The position numbers and the translations under genes are program-made. From Desulfosporosinus sp. FKB (GTDB lineage: Bacteria > Bacillota > Desulfitobacteriia > Desulfitobacteriales > Desulfitobacteriaceae), in the NCBI RefSeq assembly GCF_002196705.1, contig NZ_NADJ01000015.1, positions 1 to 64,000 on the forward strand: 64,000 bases of DNA, written 5' to 3'. Shown one piece after another: positions 29,228 to 39,022 of the stretch. The notes below the pieces were generated by a model. It searched no databases and was not told the DNA's origin. It worked only from the letters and a program-made list of their open reading frames with translations. The stretch's first letter is position 1, and every line of letters begins with the position of its first letter.

Positions 29228-30754
29228 TTACTTTGCGGCATATTTTGGAAGTGGTTGGTGAGCCTCTTTCTTCTTTTCATATCTGTGATACATCCAAAAC
29301 GCGACAACTGTGAAGAATACAGGCCCCGAAATCATCCAAAGCGTTGATGGCAGATCTCCTTGAGTAGCTGGCTGAATAATCGTAAAGAAATTGGCAAAAC
29401 CAACTGTAAAAGTCACAATAATTGTTACGAACAATGCAGATTTGTAGCTCTTAAATACTACAAAGGGTTTAGTAATATCAGTCTTTTTCTTAAAGGCTGC
29501 ATAGGCTCCTGAAATGAACATACAGGGGATAGTCATGGCTACATTTGTCATCAACACTAATTTATTAAAGAAGGCTGATGCTGCCTGTCCACCGAACGAT
29601 ACAATAAAGATCATGGCAATGACAACGAAGCATTGAATCCACATAGCATTTATTGGCATACCTTTTTTTACTTCACCCATCTTCCCTGGCCATAATTCAG
29701 GAGGTGTCCCTTCTATCATTTGCTTTAAGGGAGCATAAATCAAGGTGAAAAACGCCCCGGTCAAGGCCAGAAACATGGATAACCCTACAAGACGTGCGAC
29801 CCAGGCACCGAGTGTTAAGGCAGAAGCCTCATTTAGACCCAACCCATGACCGACCTGATAGCCTAGATTTTGCATTACAATATAGGCAACATTGGCCATA
29901 TTAACATTATTCGAAGCTAATACATGATTCCAGTTAATAAAAATACCTACTAAGAAGATGCCTAATGAATAAGCAACAGCAATAATTATGGCAGAAATGG
30001 TAACTGCTTTGGGAAATACTACTTCGGCTTTTTCCGTCCGGTCAACCAATCCGCCTACAGCTTCAATACCTCCATAGGCGAATAATGCAAATACTATAAA
30101 GGAGAGCATTGCTAATGGAGTTCCATAAGAGTGGTTGGGTGATTTTATAAAGGATTGAGCTGAAAGAATAGGTTGAGCAAGATGACCATGATTAGCTGCA
30201 AGAACAAACAATGCACCTACTAAAAGAACAATATTTAGCAAGGCCACGGCTGTACCGCCGATTGATGTTACCTTAGTAATTTTGTCTAAGCCTTTGGAAG
30301 CAATAAAAGTAACAAGGATAATCCAGACCATCCCTAATAAACCTAAAGTTTGAGTAGAGCTTAAACCGAATAAAGTCCACGTTGAAGTTGTATCTTTACC
30401 GAAGATAGAGTTAGACAAGGGAATCCAGATCGCAGATGCTACATTAACCATCCAAACTACATAAGATGCGTACCACATAAAAGTACCTATAAAGGCGTAC
30501 TTAGGTCCAATTGATTCCTCCATCCACGAATAGATTCCGCCCTTTTTGTTTTTAAATGCAGCGCCATATTCCGCTAACATAAAGGCATATGGAAGAAAGA
30601 AAGTAATTCCGGACAGTAAATACCAGGGAATAGCACCGTATCCCATTAAGTAAAAGGATCTCGGCATATTCGTGAAGCCAAAGACGGACGTAAAAATCAT
30701 TAAAACTAATGGTAACAAAGTTAACTTACCTGTACTTTTTTCATTTGCTGCCAT
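29228..30754 (-). CDS. Amino acid permease, glutamate/GABA-antiporter (YjeM/GadC) type
   Basis: APC-superfamily transporter of 508 residues with about 12 membrane helices. The first helix contains the unwound region FGFTNMPRSFYLMGYGAIPW, and FKNKKGGIYSWMEESIGPKYAF is typical of the 2.A.3.7 glutamate:GABA antiporter/YjeM branch. Later helices include FALFAYGGIEAVGGLV, the substrate-gating region. I chose ATG 30754, 8 nt after AAGGGGGG, over the ATG at 30760. It works in the cytoplasmic membrane; the substrate pair is unknown. Single-gene unit with its own terminator. Confidence 0.85.
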   Translation of the reverse strand: MAANEKSTGKLTLLPLVLMIFTSVFGFTNMPRSFYLMGYGAIPWYLLSGITFFLPYAFMLAEYGAAFKNKKGGIYSWMEESIGPKYAFIGTFMWYASYVVWMVNVASAIWIPLSNSIFGKDTTSTWTLFGLSSTQTLGLLGMVWIILVTFIASKGLDKITKVTSIGGTAVALLNIVLLVGALFVLAANHGHLAQPILSAQSFIKSPNHSYGTPLAMLSFIVFALFAYGGIEAVGGLVDRTEKAEVVFPKAVTISAIIIAVAYSLGIFLVGIFINWNHVLASNNVNMANVAYIVMQNLGYQVGHGLGLNEASALTLGAWVARLVGLSMFLALTGAFFTLIYAPLKQMIEGTPPELWPGKMGEVKKGMPINAMWIQCFVVIAMIFIVSFGGQAASAFFNKLVLMTNVAMTIPCMFISGAYAAFKKKTDITKPFVVFKSYKSALFVTIIVTFTVGFANFFTIIQPATQGDLPSTLWMISGPVFFTVVAFWMYHRYEKKKEAHQPLPKYAAK

Positions 30755-31180
30755 TCTCATACCCCCCTTTGGAATAATTTAATGTAAACTTAATTATAAT
30801 TATTTCGATAAATAATACAATACTTTTAAGTTAAATTTAAATAATAATATTATTCTATGTTTACTGAAAGGACGTATGTTTGCAATTCAGAGATATGTAA
30901 TATGATCATTTTACAAATTAACTATCTGTGTTATAAAACTGTGTTATAAGTCGTTTTTGTTTGGCAATAAGCAAAAATGACTTTATTGTTTATTACCAAA
31001 CAAAAATTAAAGTTAAATAAAAAATATCAAACAGCCAGAAAATGTTGTGTCTGTTTTGATTAAGTTCAATATTCTAAAATACACCCTCGTGAACGAATGA
31101 TTGAGTGAGTTCAAACTAGTCCTGGTCTATAGTTCCTTTGTTGATGATGATAGTAATATTTTTTTCTATCTAAAAACTAA
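30755..31180. other. AT-rich intergenic region
   Basis: No gene found. Several TTTTTG/AACAAA stretches but no clear riboswitch or structured RNA. Confidence 0.4.
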
Positions 31181-31207
31181 AAAGCGACCCAAATATGGGC
31201 CGCTTTC
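31181..31207 (-). terminator. Terminator of the methyltransferase gene
   Basis: On the minus strand AGCGGCCCA-TAT-TTGGGTCGCT followed by TTTTAG, just after the stop codon. Confidence 0.8.
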
Positions 31208-31213
31208 TGGCTT

Positions 31214-31819
31214 TCATCTCTTTTGAGAATCAAGTATAAACAAAGATGCGTCCTGGTTCATGAATAGTTTACTTCCCGTATAGAAGGTTTTGGATTGAAA
31301 GGCTCGATACCCAAGTTTAGTCATAAGGTCTATAAGCTTTTCTTGATCAAATCCGTTATGGACTAAATCTGATGATACTTCTTCATTTTTATTAAAATCT
31401 ACGATTAGTAAATGCCCTCCTGGATTTAGTATATCGTATAATCTTGCTAAAACTAACTCGATATCATTTATATGGAGAAGAACCTGAGCCATAAAAATAT
31501 AGTCAGCCTGTATATCCTTTCGGTCTTCCTTTTCGAAATCAAAGCATAAGGTATCTGCATTCTGAATATTTAAGTCGGCAATTTTTTGTTTTATTTGATT
31601 AATCATATTTGGTGATGGATCAACAAAAAGCATAGAACTGAAATCATTTAACAAGTTGATACCAACTAAACCAGTTCCACAGCCAAAATCAATAGCTTTT
31701 TTATCATGAGTGTCTGCCAAATGCTCACGAATAGCATCAGATGCAACCTTCGCAATTTGGATTCTTTCAGTTGTGTCATATCTATTCGCCATCATTTCAA
31801 AGATATTGATATTTCCCAT
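31214..31819 (-). CDS. Class I SAM-dependent methyltransferase
   Basis: 201 residues. Motif I is AIDFGCGTGLVGINLL, motif II acidic end at LFVDPSPNMI, then FIFMAQ-type strand (YIFMAQVLLHI) and NPGGHLLIVDFNKN, a complete Rossmann methyltransferase. GGAGAGG precedes the ATG. The substrate is not predictable. Stands alone with a terminator. Confidence 0.85.
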   Translation of the reverse strand: MGNINIFEMMANRYDTTERIQIAKVASDAIREHLADTHDKKAIDFGCGTGLVGINLLNDFSSMLFVDPSPNMINQIKQKIADLNIQNADTLCFDFEKEDRKDIQADYIFMAQVLLHINDIELVLARLYDILNPGGHLLIVDFNKNEEVSSDLVHNGFDQEKLIDLMTKLGYRAFQSKTFYTGSKLFMNQDASLFILDSQKR

Positions 31820-32013
31820 TATTACCTCTCCAATCTGTCCTAATTAAAAATGCGAATATACAAATGCATCAAAATAATAAGGTTATCCTATCAAAGCATT
31901 ACCATTTAGTCTATCATTCTTATCATTTTTTATCGAAAGAAAGAAAAATTCTGTCTCGTGGAGATCTCAAGAATTTATCGTCAAAATCAAATTGCTTGGC
32001 CGGGTATTGTTAA

Positions 32014-32050
32014 TAAAAAAACGCTGCCTTTCGTAAAGACAACGCCTTTT
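32014..32050 (-). terminator. Terminator of gap
   Basis: On the minus strand GCGTTGTCTTT-ACG-AAAGGCAGCG followed by seven T, about 65 bp after the gap stop codon. Confidence 0.75.
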
Positions 32051-32113
32051 ATAAATTTATTAGCTAAGCATAGTATCGTTTCAGCTTCTGCTTCTGATGA
32101 ACGAGTTCAGTCG

Positions 32114-33124
32114 TTAAATCCCTTTCTCGACAATATGTTTTACTAAGTCAACGACTCGGCACGAATATCCCCATTCATTATCATACCAAGCCAACACTTT
32201 AACCATATGATCACCAAGCATCGTTGTTGACAGTCCGTCAACAATGGCACTGGCAGAATTACCATTAAAATCATGAGAAACAAGGGGTAATTCTGTATAG
32301 TCCAAATATCCTTTCATGTAACCCTCTGCAGCTTCCCGCAAGCAAGCATTTACTTCGTTTTTAGTTGTAGTTTTAGTTAGTAGAGCAACAAAATCGACCA
32401 AGGATACATTCGGTGTAGGTACCCGAACAGCTATTCCATTCATCTTACCGGCCAATTCAGGTATAACAAGAGTTACGGCTTTAGCTGCGCCTGTTGTTGT
32501 GGGAATCATAGATTGATAAGCGGCGCGAGATCTCCGCCAATCTTTATGTTTAACATCAACTGTTCGTTGATCGTTAGTAACTGAGTGGGTTGTAGTCATC
32601 ATTCCTTGTTCAATCCCGAAATTGTCGAGCAAAACTTTCGCAACAGGTGCAAGGCAATTTGTTGTACAAGAAGCATTAGAAATAATATGATGATTTAATG
32701 GATCATAGTTACTTTCGTTAACTCCCATAACAATAGTAATATCTTCGTTTTTTGCGGGAGAAGTAATAACAACCTTTTTAGCCCCAGCAGTCAGGTGTTG
32801 GGCAGCTTTGTCACGCTGTTTGAATTTGCCTGTACACTCTATAACAATATCTACGCCAAGATCTCTCCATGGTAAATTTAGAGGGTTTCTATCGGCTACT
32901 ATTTGAATACGTTTTCCATCAATAATTAAAGAGTTGCCATCTGCTTCAATTGTTTGAGAAAGAGTGCCATGAAATGTGTCATACTTAAGTAAATGGGCTA
33001 ACATATCAGGACTGCCCATATCATTAATGGCTACAATCTCAAAAGGAAGGACTTGACCAAGGGCAGCACGCAGTGTTAGGCGACCAATTCTACCAAAACC
33101 AGTAATTGCTACGCGGAAACTCAC
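32114..33124 (-). CDS. gap: Glyceraldehyde-3-phosphate dehydrogenase, type I
   Basis: 336 residues, glycolytic NAD(P)-dependent oxidation of glyceraldehyde-3-phosphate. N-terminal FGRIGR, active-site SNASCTTNCLAP, substrate-binding RRSRAAYQSMIPTTTGAAKA and C-terminal WYDNEWGYSCRVVDL are all present. The GTG start has GAGGAGG 7 nt upstream. The residue after IND in the cofactor loop is Met rather than Leu, a minor difference. Not clustered with pgk or tpi, so possibly a second copy; fba lies about 1.6 kb away on the same strand. Confidence 0.95.
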   Translation of the reverse strand: MSFRVAITGFGRIGRLTLRAALGQVLPFEIVAINDMGSPDMLAHLLKYDTFHGTLSQTIEADGNSLIIDGKRIQIVADRNPLNLPWRDLGVDIVIECTGKFKQRDKAAQHLTAGAKKVVITSPAKNEDITIVMGVNESNYDPLNHHIISNASCTTNCLAPVAKVLLDNFGIEQGMMTTTHSVTNDQRTVDVKHKDWRRSRAAYQSMIPTTTGAAKAVTLVIPELAGKMNGIAVRVPTPNVSLVDFVALLTKTTTKNEVNACLREAAEGYMKGYLDYTELPLVSHDFNGNSASAIVDGLSTTMLGDHMVKVLAWYDNEWGYSCRVVDLVKHIVEKGI

Positions 33125-33338
33125 TTTTTAACCTCCTCAAATCAGATCGATCTATGTTGATTTCACAGAACATAATTCTGCGTATGTGATCAAAATTCCT
33201 TCTTTGAGGATGATTATTTTCTTATTTTTTTGCATTAAAGCCCTAATAATAGTATTTGAAGTTTATATTCGCCAGCATAAATATACTAATGTGATGAATA
33301 TTTTCCTAAAAATGTTTTTAAAGATATGTTGTAATAAC

Positions 33339-34388
33339 TTAAATTTTCATATTCTTGTTTAAATTCTTATTTAAACTATTGGAATAAGCTTTTTGTAAGA
33401 CTGGTTTTAACAAAGTGTTAACGTGAGCTGCGATTTCATAAAGAATCTCCGATGTGAATACTAATGTTATAAGCACCGCAAATCCTGAGAGAATAAAAAT
33501 CTCTCCTATCCCCTTTTCTTGATACAATAACGTTGATCTAAAAGCAACATATTTAATAATAAAACCATGTAACAAATAAACTGACATTGTACGTGATCCC
33601 TTTTTTGTAAAAGGCATTTTAAATTGTGGAATTAAGGCCAATATTCCTAGAGAATTTAGAAATGAAATCAAATAAACGGCTAAACGATATGCCCATGTCC
33701 ATTGATTAACAATTGCTAAACTTAAATAGGCGTAACTACCGTAAAACCAACCTGGATTATCCAGGTTGAATTTATGAATTAACAAGGGAGTTAAGCATAG
33801 AAATAATATACTGACTAATTGAACCGCTGGATGTTTGAGTTTGTTAAACCATTCACGTTTTGCATAAAAACCAATTAAAAAGAATGGAAAAAAGATAATT
33901 GTTCTGGATAAACTCATGAAATATCCAACATGATAGGTATATCCACTGATCAATGCCAGAACAGTCGTCAAGAGAATGGGATACCTAAGCTTTATCACGT
34001 AGGGAGTTACCATTTGCCATAAAGTTGAACTCATGAGAAACCACATAAGCCAAATAGGAATTAACACGTTGATATTTAAATCTTGACCTAAAGTTACAAC
34101 ATAAAAAACCCAATACAATATGTCAAATATGAGATAAGGAATAATAAATTGTTTTAAAACCTTTAGTAAACGCTGATAAGATGAGAGTTTAGCTGTTCTT
34201 TTATAGAAATAGCCCGAAATGATTATAAACGCCGGCATATGAAAGCTATAGACCGTTAAATAAATACCCTTTAGCAATGAGTCTTGGTTTATAAGGGGCT
34301 CTATTAAATGCCCAAAAACCACAAAAAGAATTAAGATAAATTTAGCATTATCAAAGTAAAAATCTCTTTTTAGAATTTGTTTAGACAA
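33339..34388 (-). CDS. Membrane acyltransferase family 3 protein
   Basis: 349 residues, about ten membrane helices. Family 3 (PF01757) features: KRDFYFDNAKFILILFVVFGH at the N-terminus with the conserved His, and YSFHMPAFIIISGYFYKR. These proteins O-acylate cell-surface glycans or lipids from inside the membrane. TTG start with AAGGGATG about 10 nt upstream. Substrate unknown. Lies between gap and fba but not obviously co-transcribed, since a terminator separates it from fba. Confidence 0.82.
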   Translation of the reverse strand: MSKQILKRDFYFDNAKFILILFVVFGHLIEPLINQDSLLKGIYLTVYSFHMPAFIIISGYFYKRTAKLSSYQRLLKVLKQFIIPYLIFDILYWVFYVVTLGQDLNINVLIPIWLMWFLMSSTLWQMVTPYVIKLRYPILLTTVLALISGYTYHVGYFMSLSRTIIFFPFFLIGFYAKREWFNKLKHPAVQLVSILFLCLTPLLIHKFNLDNPGWFYGSYAYLSLAIVNQWTWAYRLAVYLISFLNSLGILALIPQFKMPFTKKGSRTMSVYLLHGFIIKYVAFRSTLLYQEKGIGEIFILSGFAVLITLVFTSEILYEIAAHVNTLLKPVLQKAYSNSLNKNLNKNMKI

Positions 34389-34545
34389 TGGCTTTTCATC
34401 CCTTAATAAGTTATGTCCACTACTATAATCGTCATTTCTGAACTAAATCTTAATCCCTCCTGAATTTGAGCTGAAAGTTTGCTGTTAATAGTCAACAGCA
34501 GTGCTGTATTCACCATATTGTCAGAATAAGAACAACAGACAAAAG

Positions 34546-34573
34546 AAAAAAGTCCAGTTTTACCGGACTTTTT
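34546..34573. terminator. Bidirectional terminator between fba and acyltransferase
   Basis: AAAAAAGTCC...GGACTTTTT, an imperfect stem with A- and T-runs on either side. Confidence 0.7.
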
Positions 34574-34714
34574 GCAATCAATGGATTATAAATAATGAAA
34601 TAAGTCTTTCTTCTACGGCAAGTGGTCTAATTATATGTCATTTAAAATTCATTCATTCTGAGGGAAAAGAGTAAACGATGTTTAATAATGTCTTTGCGAG
34701 TAATGATACGCTGC

Positions 34715-35641
34715 TTAGAGCTGATTGCTGCAATTTAAGACATCTTTAATTTTATGCTTAACCATATTTCTAATGGCTTCTCTAGCGGGTTTAAGATATT
34801 GACGCGGGTCAAAGTCAGCCGGGTTGACCGCTAGATGTTCACGGACAGAAGCAGTCATGGCAAGGCGAAGATCAGTATCAATGTTTATTTTACATACCCC
34901 CATTGTTCCTGCCTTGTGGAGTAACTCTTCAGGTACGCCTTGAGCTCCTTTGAGTTCTCCCCCGTACTCGTTGCATTTGGCTACGAACTCTGGCAATACG
35001 GTCGATGCTCCATGCAATACCAATGGAAAACCGGGAAGCAGAGTAGTAATCTCTTGGAGGCGTGGAAAATCGAGTTTCGGTTCTCCCTTGAATTTATAGG
35101 CTCCGTGACTGGTTCCAATGGCGACAGCCAAAGAATCACAGCCTGTTTGATGGACAAATTCCGCGGCTTGTTGGGGATCAGTGTAACTACTATCCTTGGC
35201 ACTAACATTTATTGCATCTTCAACTCCGGCAAGTCTTCCTAATTCGGCCTCTACAACAACACCTTTAGCATGGGCATATTCAACAACTTTTTTTGTCAGA
35301 GCGATGTTTTCGGCAAAAGGCAGCTTGGAGCCATCGATCATGACGGATGTAAAGCCACCGTCAACACAAGCCTTGCAAATCTCAAAATCTTCCCCGTGGT
35401 CTAGATGCAAGGCGATGGGTAAACCAGTGTCCGCCACAGCGGCTTCTACTAATTTCATTAAGTAAATGTGCTTAGCATATTTACGGGCTCCCGCAGAAAC
35501 TTGGAGAATAAGCGGGGCATTTTCTTCCTTGGCTGCATCCACGATGCCTTGTATAATTTCCATATTGTTAACATTAAAAGCACCGACAGCACATTTTCCA
35601 TAAACTTTTTTAAACATTTCTGTTGTCGTTACAAGTGGCAT
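34715..35641 (-). CDS. fba: Class II fructose-1,6-bisphosphate aldolase
   Basis: 308 residues, zinc-dependent cleavage of fructose-1,6-bisphosphate. Zinc and active-site residues are seen in ALHLDHGED, EAELGRLAG, AIGTSHGAYKF and LVLHGAS; NIDTDLRLAMT closes the phosphate site. TAGGAGGG precedes the ATG. Acts in glycolysis/gluconeogenesis with gap nearby. The upstream 300 bp show no recognisable control element. Confidence 0.95.
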   Translation of the reverse strand: MPLVTTTEMFKKVYGKCAVGAFNVNNMEIIQGIVDAAKEENAPLILQVSAGARKYAKHIYLMKLVEAAVADTGLPIALHLDHGEDFEICKACVDGGFTSVMIDGSKLPFAENIALTKKVVEYAHAKGVVVEAELGRLAGVEDAINVSAKDSSYTDPQQAAEFVHQTGCDSLAVAIGTSHGAYKFKGEPKLDFPRLQEITTLLPGFPLVLHGASTVLPEFVAKCNEYGGELKGAQGVPEELLHKAGTMGVCKINIDTDLRLAMTASVREHLAVNPADFDPRQYLKPAREAIRNMVKHKIKDVLNCSNQL

Positions 35642-35951
35642 TTAATTCCCTCCTAAGAAGTTAATTTTTTGGTTGAGGTATAATTTCAACGTTAGTTTTT
35701 TCGAGTTCGTGCTTGTACTCTTTTTTCCTTAACATCTTCGGCACAAACTAACGATTTCCTCCTTATGCTCGAAACGAAAACCATGTCCTTTTAGCAGTTA
35801 CTTAAAAGGATTTAACATTAAGTTCACTTTCCCCATTTAACAGATCTTCTATTCCCATGATTATTAATATCAGGTTATAGTAGGCATTATGAACAATTCA
35901 AAAATAAGTACTGAGATTCTCAATTACGGCTTAAGACGATAAGCAGAGAAA
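35642..35951. other. Intergenic, nothing recognised
   Basis: AT-rich, no open frame with a ribosome-binding site and no clear structured RNA. Confidence 0.4.
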
Positions 35952-36148
35952 CTACGCTTGCTGTAATTCTTCAGCTAATTTTGGAGAAGATCCTTTGGCT
36001 CGCACATCGGGTAGGATGAAGGCAAGAATAATCCCTAGAGCTGGAAGCAGGCAAATAATGTTCATGGTAAAGGGCAAGCCCATATAATCGGCAATTGCGC
36101 CAAGTAATGTTACACCGATTGAACCCATGCCAACCCCAAATTCTATCG
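35952..36148 (-). pseudogene. C-terminal relic of an MFS transporter
   Basis: The minus strand encodes FGVGMGSIGVTLLGAIADY, then MGLPFTMNIICLLPALGI and a short polar tail to a TAG at 35952. This is the last two helices of a major-facilitator exporter (fosmidomycin-resistance-like). There is no start; similarity stops near 36148. Confidence 0.65.
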
Positions 36149-36295
36149 CCTCATTTTCCGGGCCGTTTTCCTAAATTACGAAGTGTTAGAATTACTACGT
36201 GCAATTAGTATTTATGATTTCAACGCTATCTCTTCAATTCCCTTCAATTCCCTTCAATTACCTAAAAATATTTAAGGAAAATAATTATCATGATT

Positions 36296-36338
36296 TATCC
36301 AGTTTTTAAGCCCCGATGTTCAGCTTTAGCTGTTCACT
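36296..36338. repeat. IS200/IS605-type end fragment, copy 1
   Basis: Shares TCCAGTTTTTAAG and CCCCGATGTTCAGCTTTAGC with the longer copy at 45838-45957, lacking the middle 68 bp, apparently by deletion between two AAG repeats. It abuts and includes the stop codon of the next gene. Confidence 0.55.
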
Positions 36339-36993
36339 TCTGATACTGTTTTAGAGTTTCTAAGCCTTCAAACACTTCATCCATCGGCAAATTTCCCTCA
36401 AGAAGCTCAGCTGGGTCTATTTGGGTTAATCGTTCATAAAAGGCTATTCCTTGCCTTAATACAGCATCATTTTGCTCATCCGTTTTTAGCAAATTAAAAA
36501 GAACATCCTCTGCCTTTCCGTAGTTTTGTATGAGTTCGTAATATTGAAACAGCAATACTTTGCTTTCCTTAGGTAAATTAAACCATCCAATTTTCTCGAG
36601 GAGTTCATCAACCTTGTTATTATGCTGTTCTGCGATAGGATTGTTTTGCTCCACTAAAACATTAAACATCATATTTAAACTCTTTATGTATAAGTTTTTT
36701 GCTCTCAAAGTCTCTCCTTTAAGGTCATAAATATCTGCTTGATGTGTTAATAATTCACTGAGCATGAGATGTTTCTCTGAATTAATAGTATTTCCACTTA
36801 TCTTATGGATCAAGATATCATAAGGAAGCGCCTCGATAACTTTTATATCCAAGTCAGTGAATGACTTTAATGTCTCATTAAGAACTTCTTGACTTTCTTC
36901 AACATTCTTCTCAGCCTTTAATCCTACAATCCTACTGATGGCTGCGGTGAACTCTTTAACCATTTTCATTAAATAATCTTTTTCTTCAAACAT
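36334..36993 (-). CDS. DUF6483-like protein
   Basis: 219 residues, all helical, starting FEEKDYLMKMVKEFTAAIS with a conserved Gly/Leu segment VGLKAEKN, then TPR-like helices. This arrangement is typical of a Firmicutes family labelled DUF6483. GGAG precedes the ATG. The stop codon lies in a mobile-element end fragment, so the last residues may not be original. Function unknown. Confidence 0.65.
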   Translation of the reverse strand: MFEEKDYLMKMVKEFTAAISRIVGLKAEKNVEESQEVLNETLKSFTDLDIKVIEALPYDILIHKISGNTINSEKHLMLSELLTHQADIYDLKGETLRAKNLYIKSLNMMFNVLVEQNNPIAEQHNNKVDELLEKIGWFNLPKESKVLLFQYYELIQNYGKAEDVLFNLLKTDEQNDAVLRQGIAFYERLTQIDPAELLEGNLPMDEVFEGLETLKQYQK

Positions 36994-37261
36994 TTTTTCT
37001 ACTCCAATTCCCAGAACATATTTATAGTTACAGTTTAGTATATCCTTATTTTTAAAGATTTCTATAGTTTACTAAAGAATTACACGACGATTACCTGGCT
37101 GCCTGTCGCTGTTAATTAAGTTAGGAAATATTTGATGTCACATTACTTATACTAAATAAATGAACGAATGATGAATAAGAAATCGTTAAAAATAAGACTA
37201 TGATTGATCTGAATTCTTTTAGTTTAATGTAGAACTACTTAAATCAAGGGGGAAATAATTG

Positions 37262-37462
37262 ATGAACCTCAAGACGGTCGAGCTTACTAGGGGCATACTT
37301 GAAGTTGATCCAGCGAATATCTCTGGTGAAGAAATCGCAACAATTAACGCCAACTTGCACCGGGGTGCCAGTTTGGTTAATCTGGAATCTAAGGGGGGAA
37401 AATTAATATTTACCATCGAAAAAGAACATAAGACTTCATCAGCCAAAAAAGCTCCCGAATAA
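37262..37462 (+). CDS. Small conserved-looking hypothetical protein
   Basis: 66 residues from ATG 37262, AAGGGGG 9 nt upstream. Pattern MNLKTVELTRGILEVDP and a C-terminal beta strand GGKLIFTIEKEHK with a Lys/Ser tail. No membrane segment or cysteine. A terminator directly follows, supporting a real gene. Function unknown. Confidence 0.6.
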   Translation: MNLKTVELTRGILEVDPANISGEEIATINANLHRGASLVNLESKGGKLIFTIEKEHKTSSAKKAPE

Positions 37463-37472
37463 AGTTAAATAA

Positions 37473-37508
37473 AAATAAACCAGGTTTTCAGACCCGGTTT
37501 ATTTTTCA
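37473..37508 (+). terminator. Terminator of the small hypothetical gene
   Basis: AATAAACC...GGTTTATT followed by TTTTC, 10 bp after the stop codon. Confidence 0.75.
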
Positions 37509-37547
37509 GATGGTATAAGAATTTCTAAAACAAAGTATAATCAAGGA

Positions 37548-37631
37548 TTACCACCAAAAACCGCCCCAGAAAGGTCGCCAAAATGGTCTAAAACCAAATC
37601 CAAAACCCCATCCCCATGGTCCAAAAAACAT
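37548..37631 (-). CDS. 27-residue Trp/Phe/Gly-rich peptide
   Basis: ATG at 37631 is preceded by GGAGGTGA with ideal spacing. The product starts MFFGPWGWGFGFGF, continues RPFWRPFWGG and ends FWW: more than half aromatic residues and about a third Gly. No family known to me, but similar tiny peptides occur in spore-forming Firmicutes as presumed coat components. The low-complexity composition with a perfect ribosome site makes chance unlikely. The function is a guess. Confidence 0.65.
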   Translation of the reverse strand: MFFGPWGWGFGFGFRPFWRPFWGGFWW

Positions 37632-37740
37632 TTGTATCACCTCCAATGTTATTTCACCACTAATATATGGAAACAGAGTATATGTGTTCCATATATAGTA
37701 GCAATAAAATTGGAATTATAAGCTCGACAAAGTTAAATGG

Positions 37741-38730
37741 TCACCTTTTTGCCGTTGGTACTATCGGGATTACCGCTGAGCAAAGTTTTTTAGTAGATTG
37801 CTCCGGTTTTGCAAGAGACAATATGATCCCGAAAATTACGAGAATAAAACCTACCCAGTGATAGCTGGATAACGATTCGCCAAGAATAAAGACACTTAAA
37901 ATAATGGTCAGTACTGGCTGCAGGTTGCTTAAAATTGTAGCCTGGCCGCTGCCAATAAGGTTAATTCCCACGAGATTAAGGAAAAAAGCAAAGCCTGTTA
38001 CAAAACATCCCATATAAATGATCAATAAAATGTCGAATAATGTAAGATGCCAAGGCGTGTTGGTTAACTGCCAAACTCCCGGAGGAACAAGCAAGATGGT
38101 GCCAAAGGCAAGAGCGTAGATGGATGTTACCAGTGAGGAGAGTTTTTCCATGATTTTTTGGCCAAGAACATAGAATATTGCCATTGACGAGACGTTGATA
38201 AAAAGAATAATATCTCCGATACCTAATTTTAAGGTGAGCAGATGATGTAAGGAACCTTCAGTAAATACAATTAAGAGTCCTAAAAATGAAGTTACTATAC
38301 CTAAAAATTGTAGTTTATTCAATTTTGCTTTAAATCCAATGACTAAAAGAGTATTGGTTAAGGCTGGGGATGTTGCAGATATGATTGAAGCATTAGTACC
38401 TGAGGAGTATTTCATACCGATAATAAACGTTAGATATGCAAGGGTGATGCCGAAAAAGCCCAGGACAAAAAGCTGGAATAAATCTTTTCTGCCAGGTTTT
38501 GCTGATGTTTTGACCCGTGACCACGTTAGAGGCACGATGATCAGAAGTCCAAGTACTCCCCGTAACGCGGATAAACCGGCGGAAGGAACATGACCGGCAA
38601 TTAACTTACCAGCAATGACATTCCCGGCATATAAGATTGAAGAAATAATCAGAACGGAATAAGCCTTTATTCGTATTTTAGGAGAACTTTGCTTTGTGCC
38701 CTCCTTAGTTGGTGTTGTGGATACTTCCAT
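37741..38730 (-). CDS. EamA/DMT-family transporter
   Basis: 329 residues, ten membrane helices in two EamA repeats (first ILYAGNVIAGKLIAGHVP and ALRGVLGLLIIVPL; second MAIFYVLGQKIMEKL, VLTIILSVFILGESLSSYHW). Members export metabolites such as amino acids or nucleosides. GAGGCGA precedes the ATG. The long polar N-terminus before helix 1 is slightly unusual. Substrate unknown. Confidence 0.85.
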   Translation of the reverse strand: MEVSTTPTKEGTKQSSPKIRIKAYSVLIISSILYAGNVIAGKLIAGHVPSAGLSALRGVLGLLIIVPLTWSRVKTSAKPGRKDLFQLFVLGFFGITLAYLTFIIGMKYSSGTNASIISATSPALTNTLLVIGFKAKLNKLQFLGIVTSFLGLLIVFTEGSLHHLLTLKLGIGDIILFINVSSMAIFYVLGQKIMEKLSSLVTSIYALAFGTILLVPPGVWQLTNTPWHLTLFDILLIIYMGCFVTGFAFFLNLVGINLIGSGQATILSNLQPVLTIILSVFILGESLSSYHWVGFILVIFGIILSLAKPEQSTKKLCSAVIPIVPTAKR

Positions 38731-39022
38731 TGTTGTTCGCCTCGTAATTCTCGATAAATGGCTGATTGATTTAAGTTAAATTAAATCAAATCAAATCAAT
38801 TTATATTACCATATTTCTTCTAGCTTTCGGAACTTAAATCATAAAGATTTAAGTTAGTCTTATTAAAACGATCACACCGATAATCATCATTTTGTTGAGG
38901 GGAACTAAATAAGCCGCCTGATAACAGACGGATATAAAACCATAAATTCCCTCTGGTCGTCCAAGCTTCTGACACATACATTAGATCAACTATTATTGTA
39001 TTTTGTGCAGAGGAGAATCAAG

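Noticed and set aside
31958-32146. 62-codon plus-strand ORF
   Set aside because: It overlaps the gap terminator and the gap gene on the other strand; no ribosome site.
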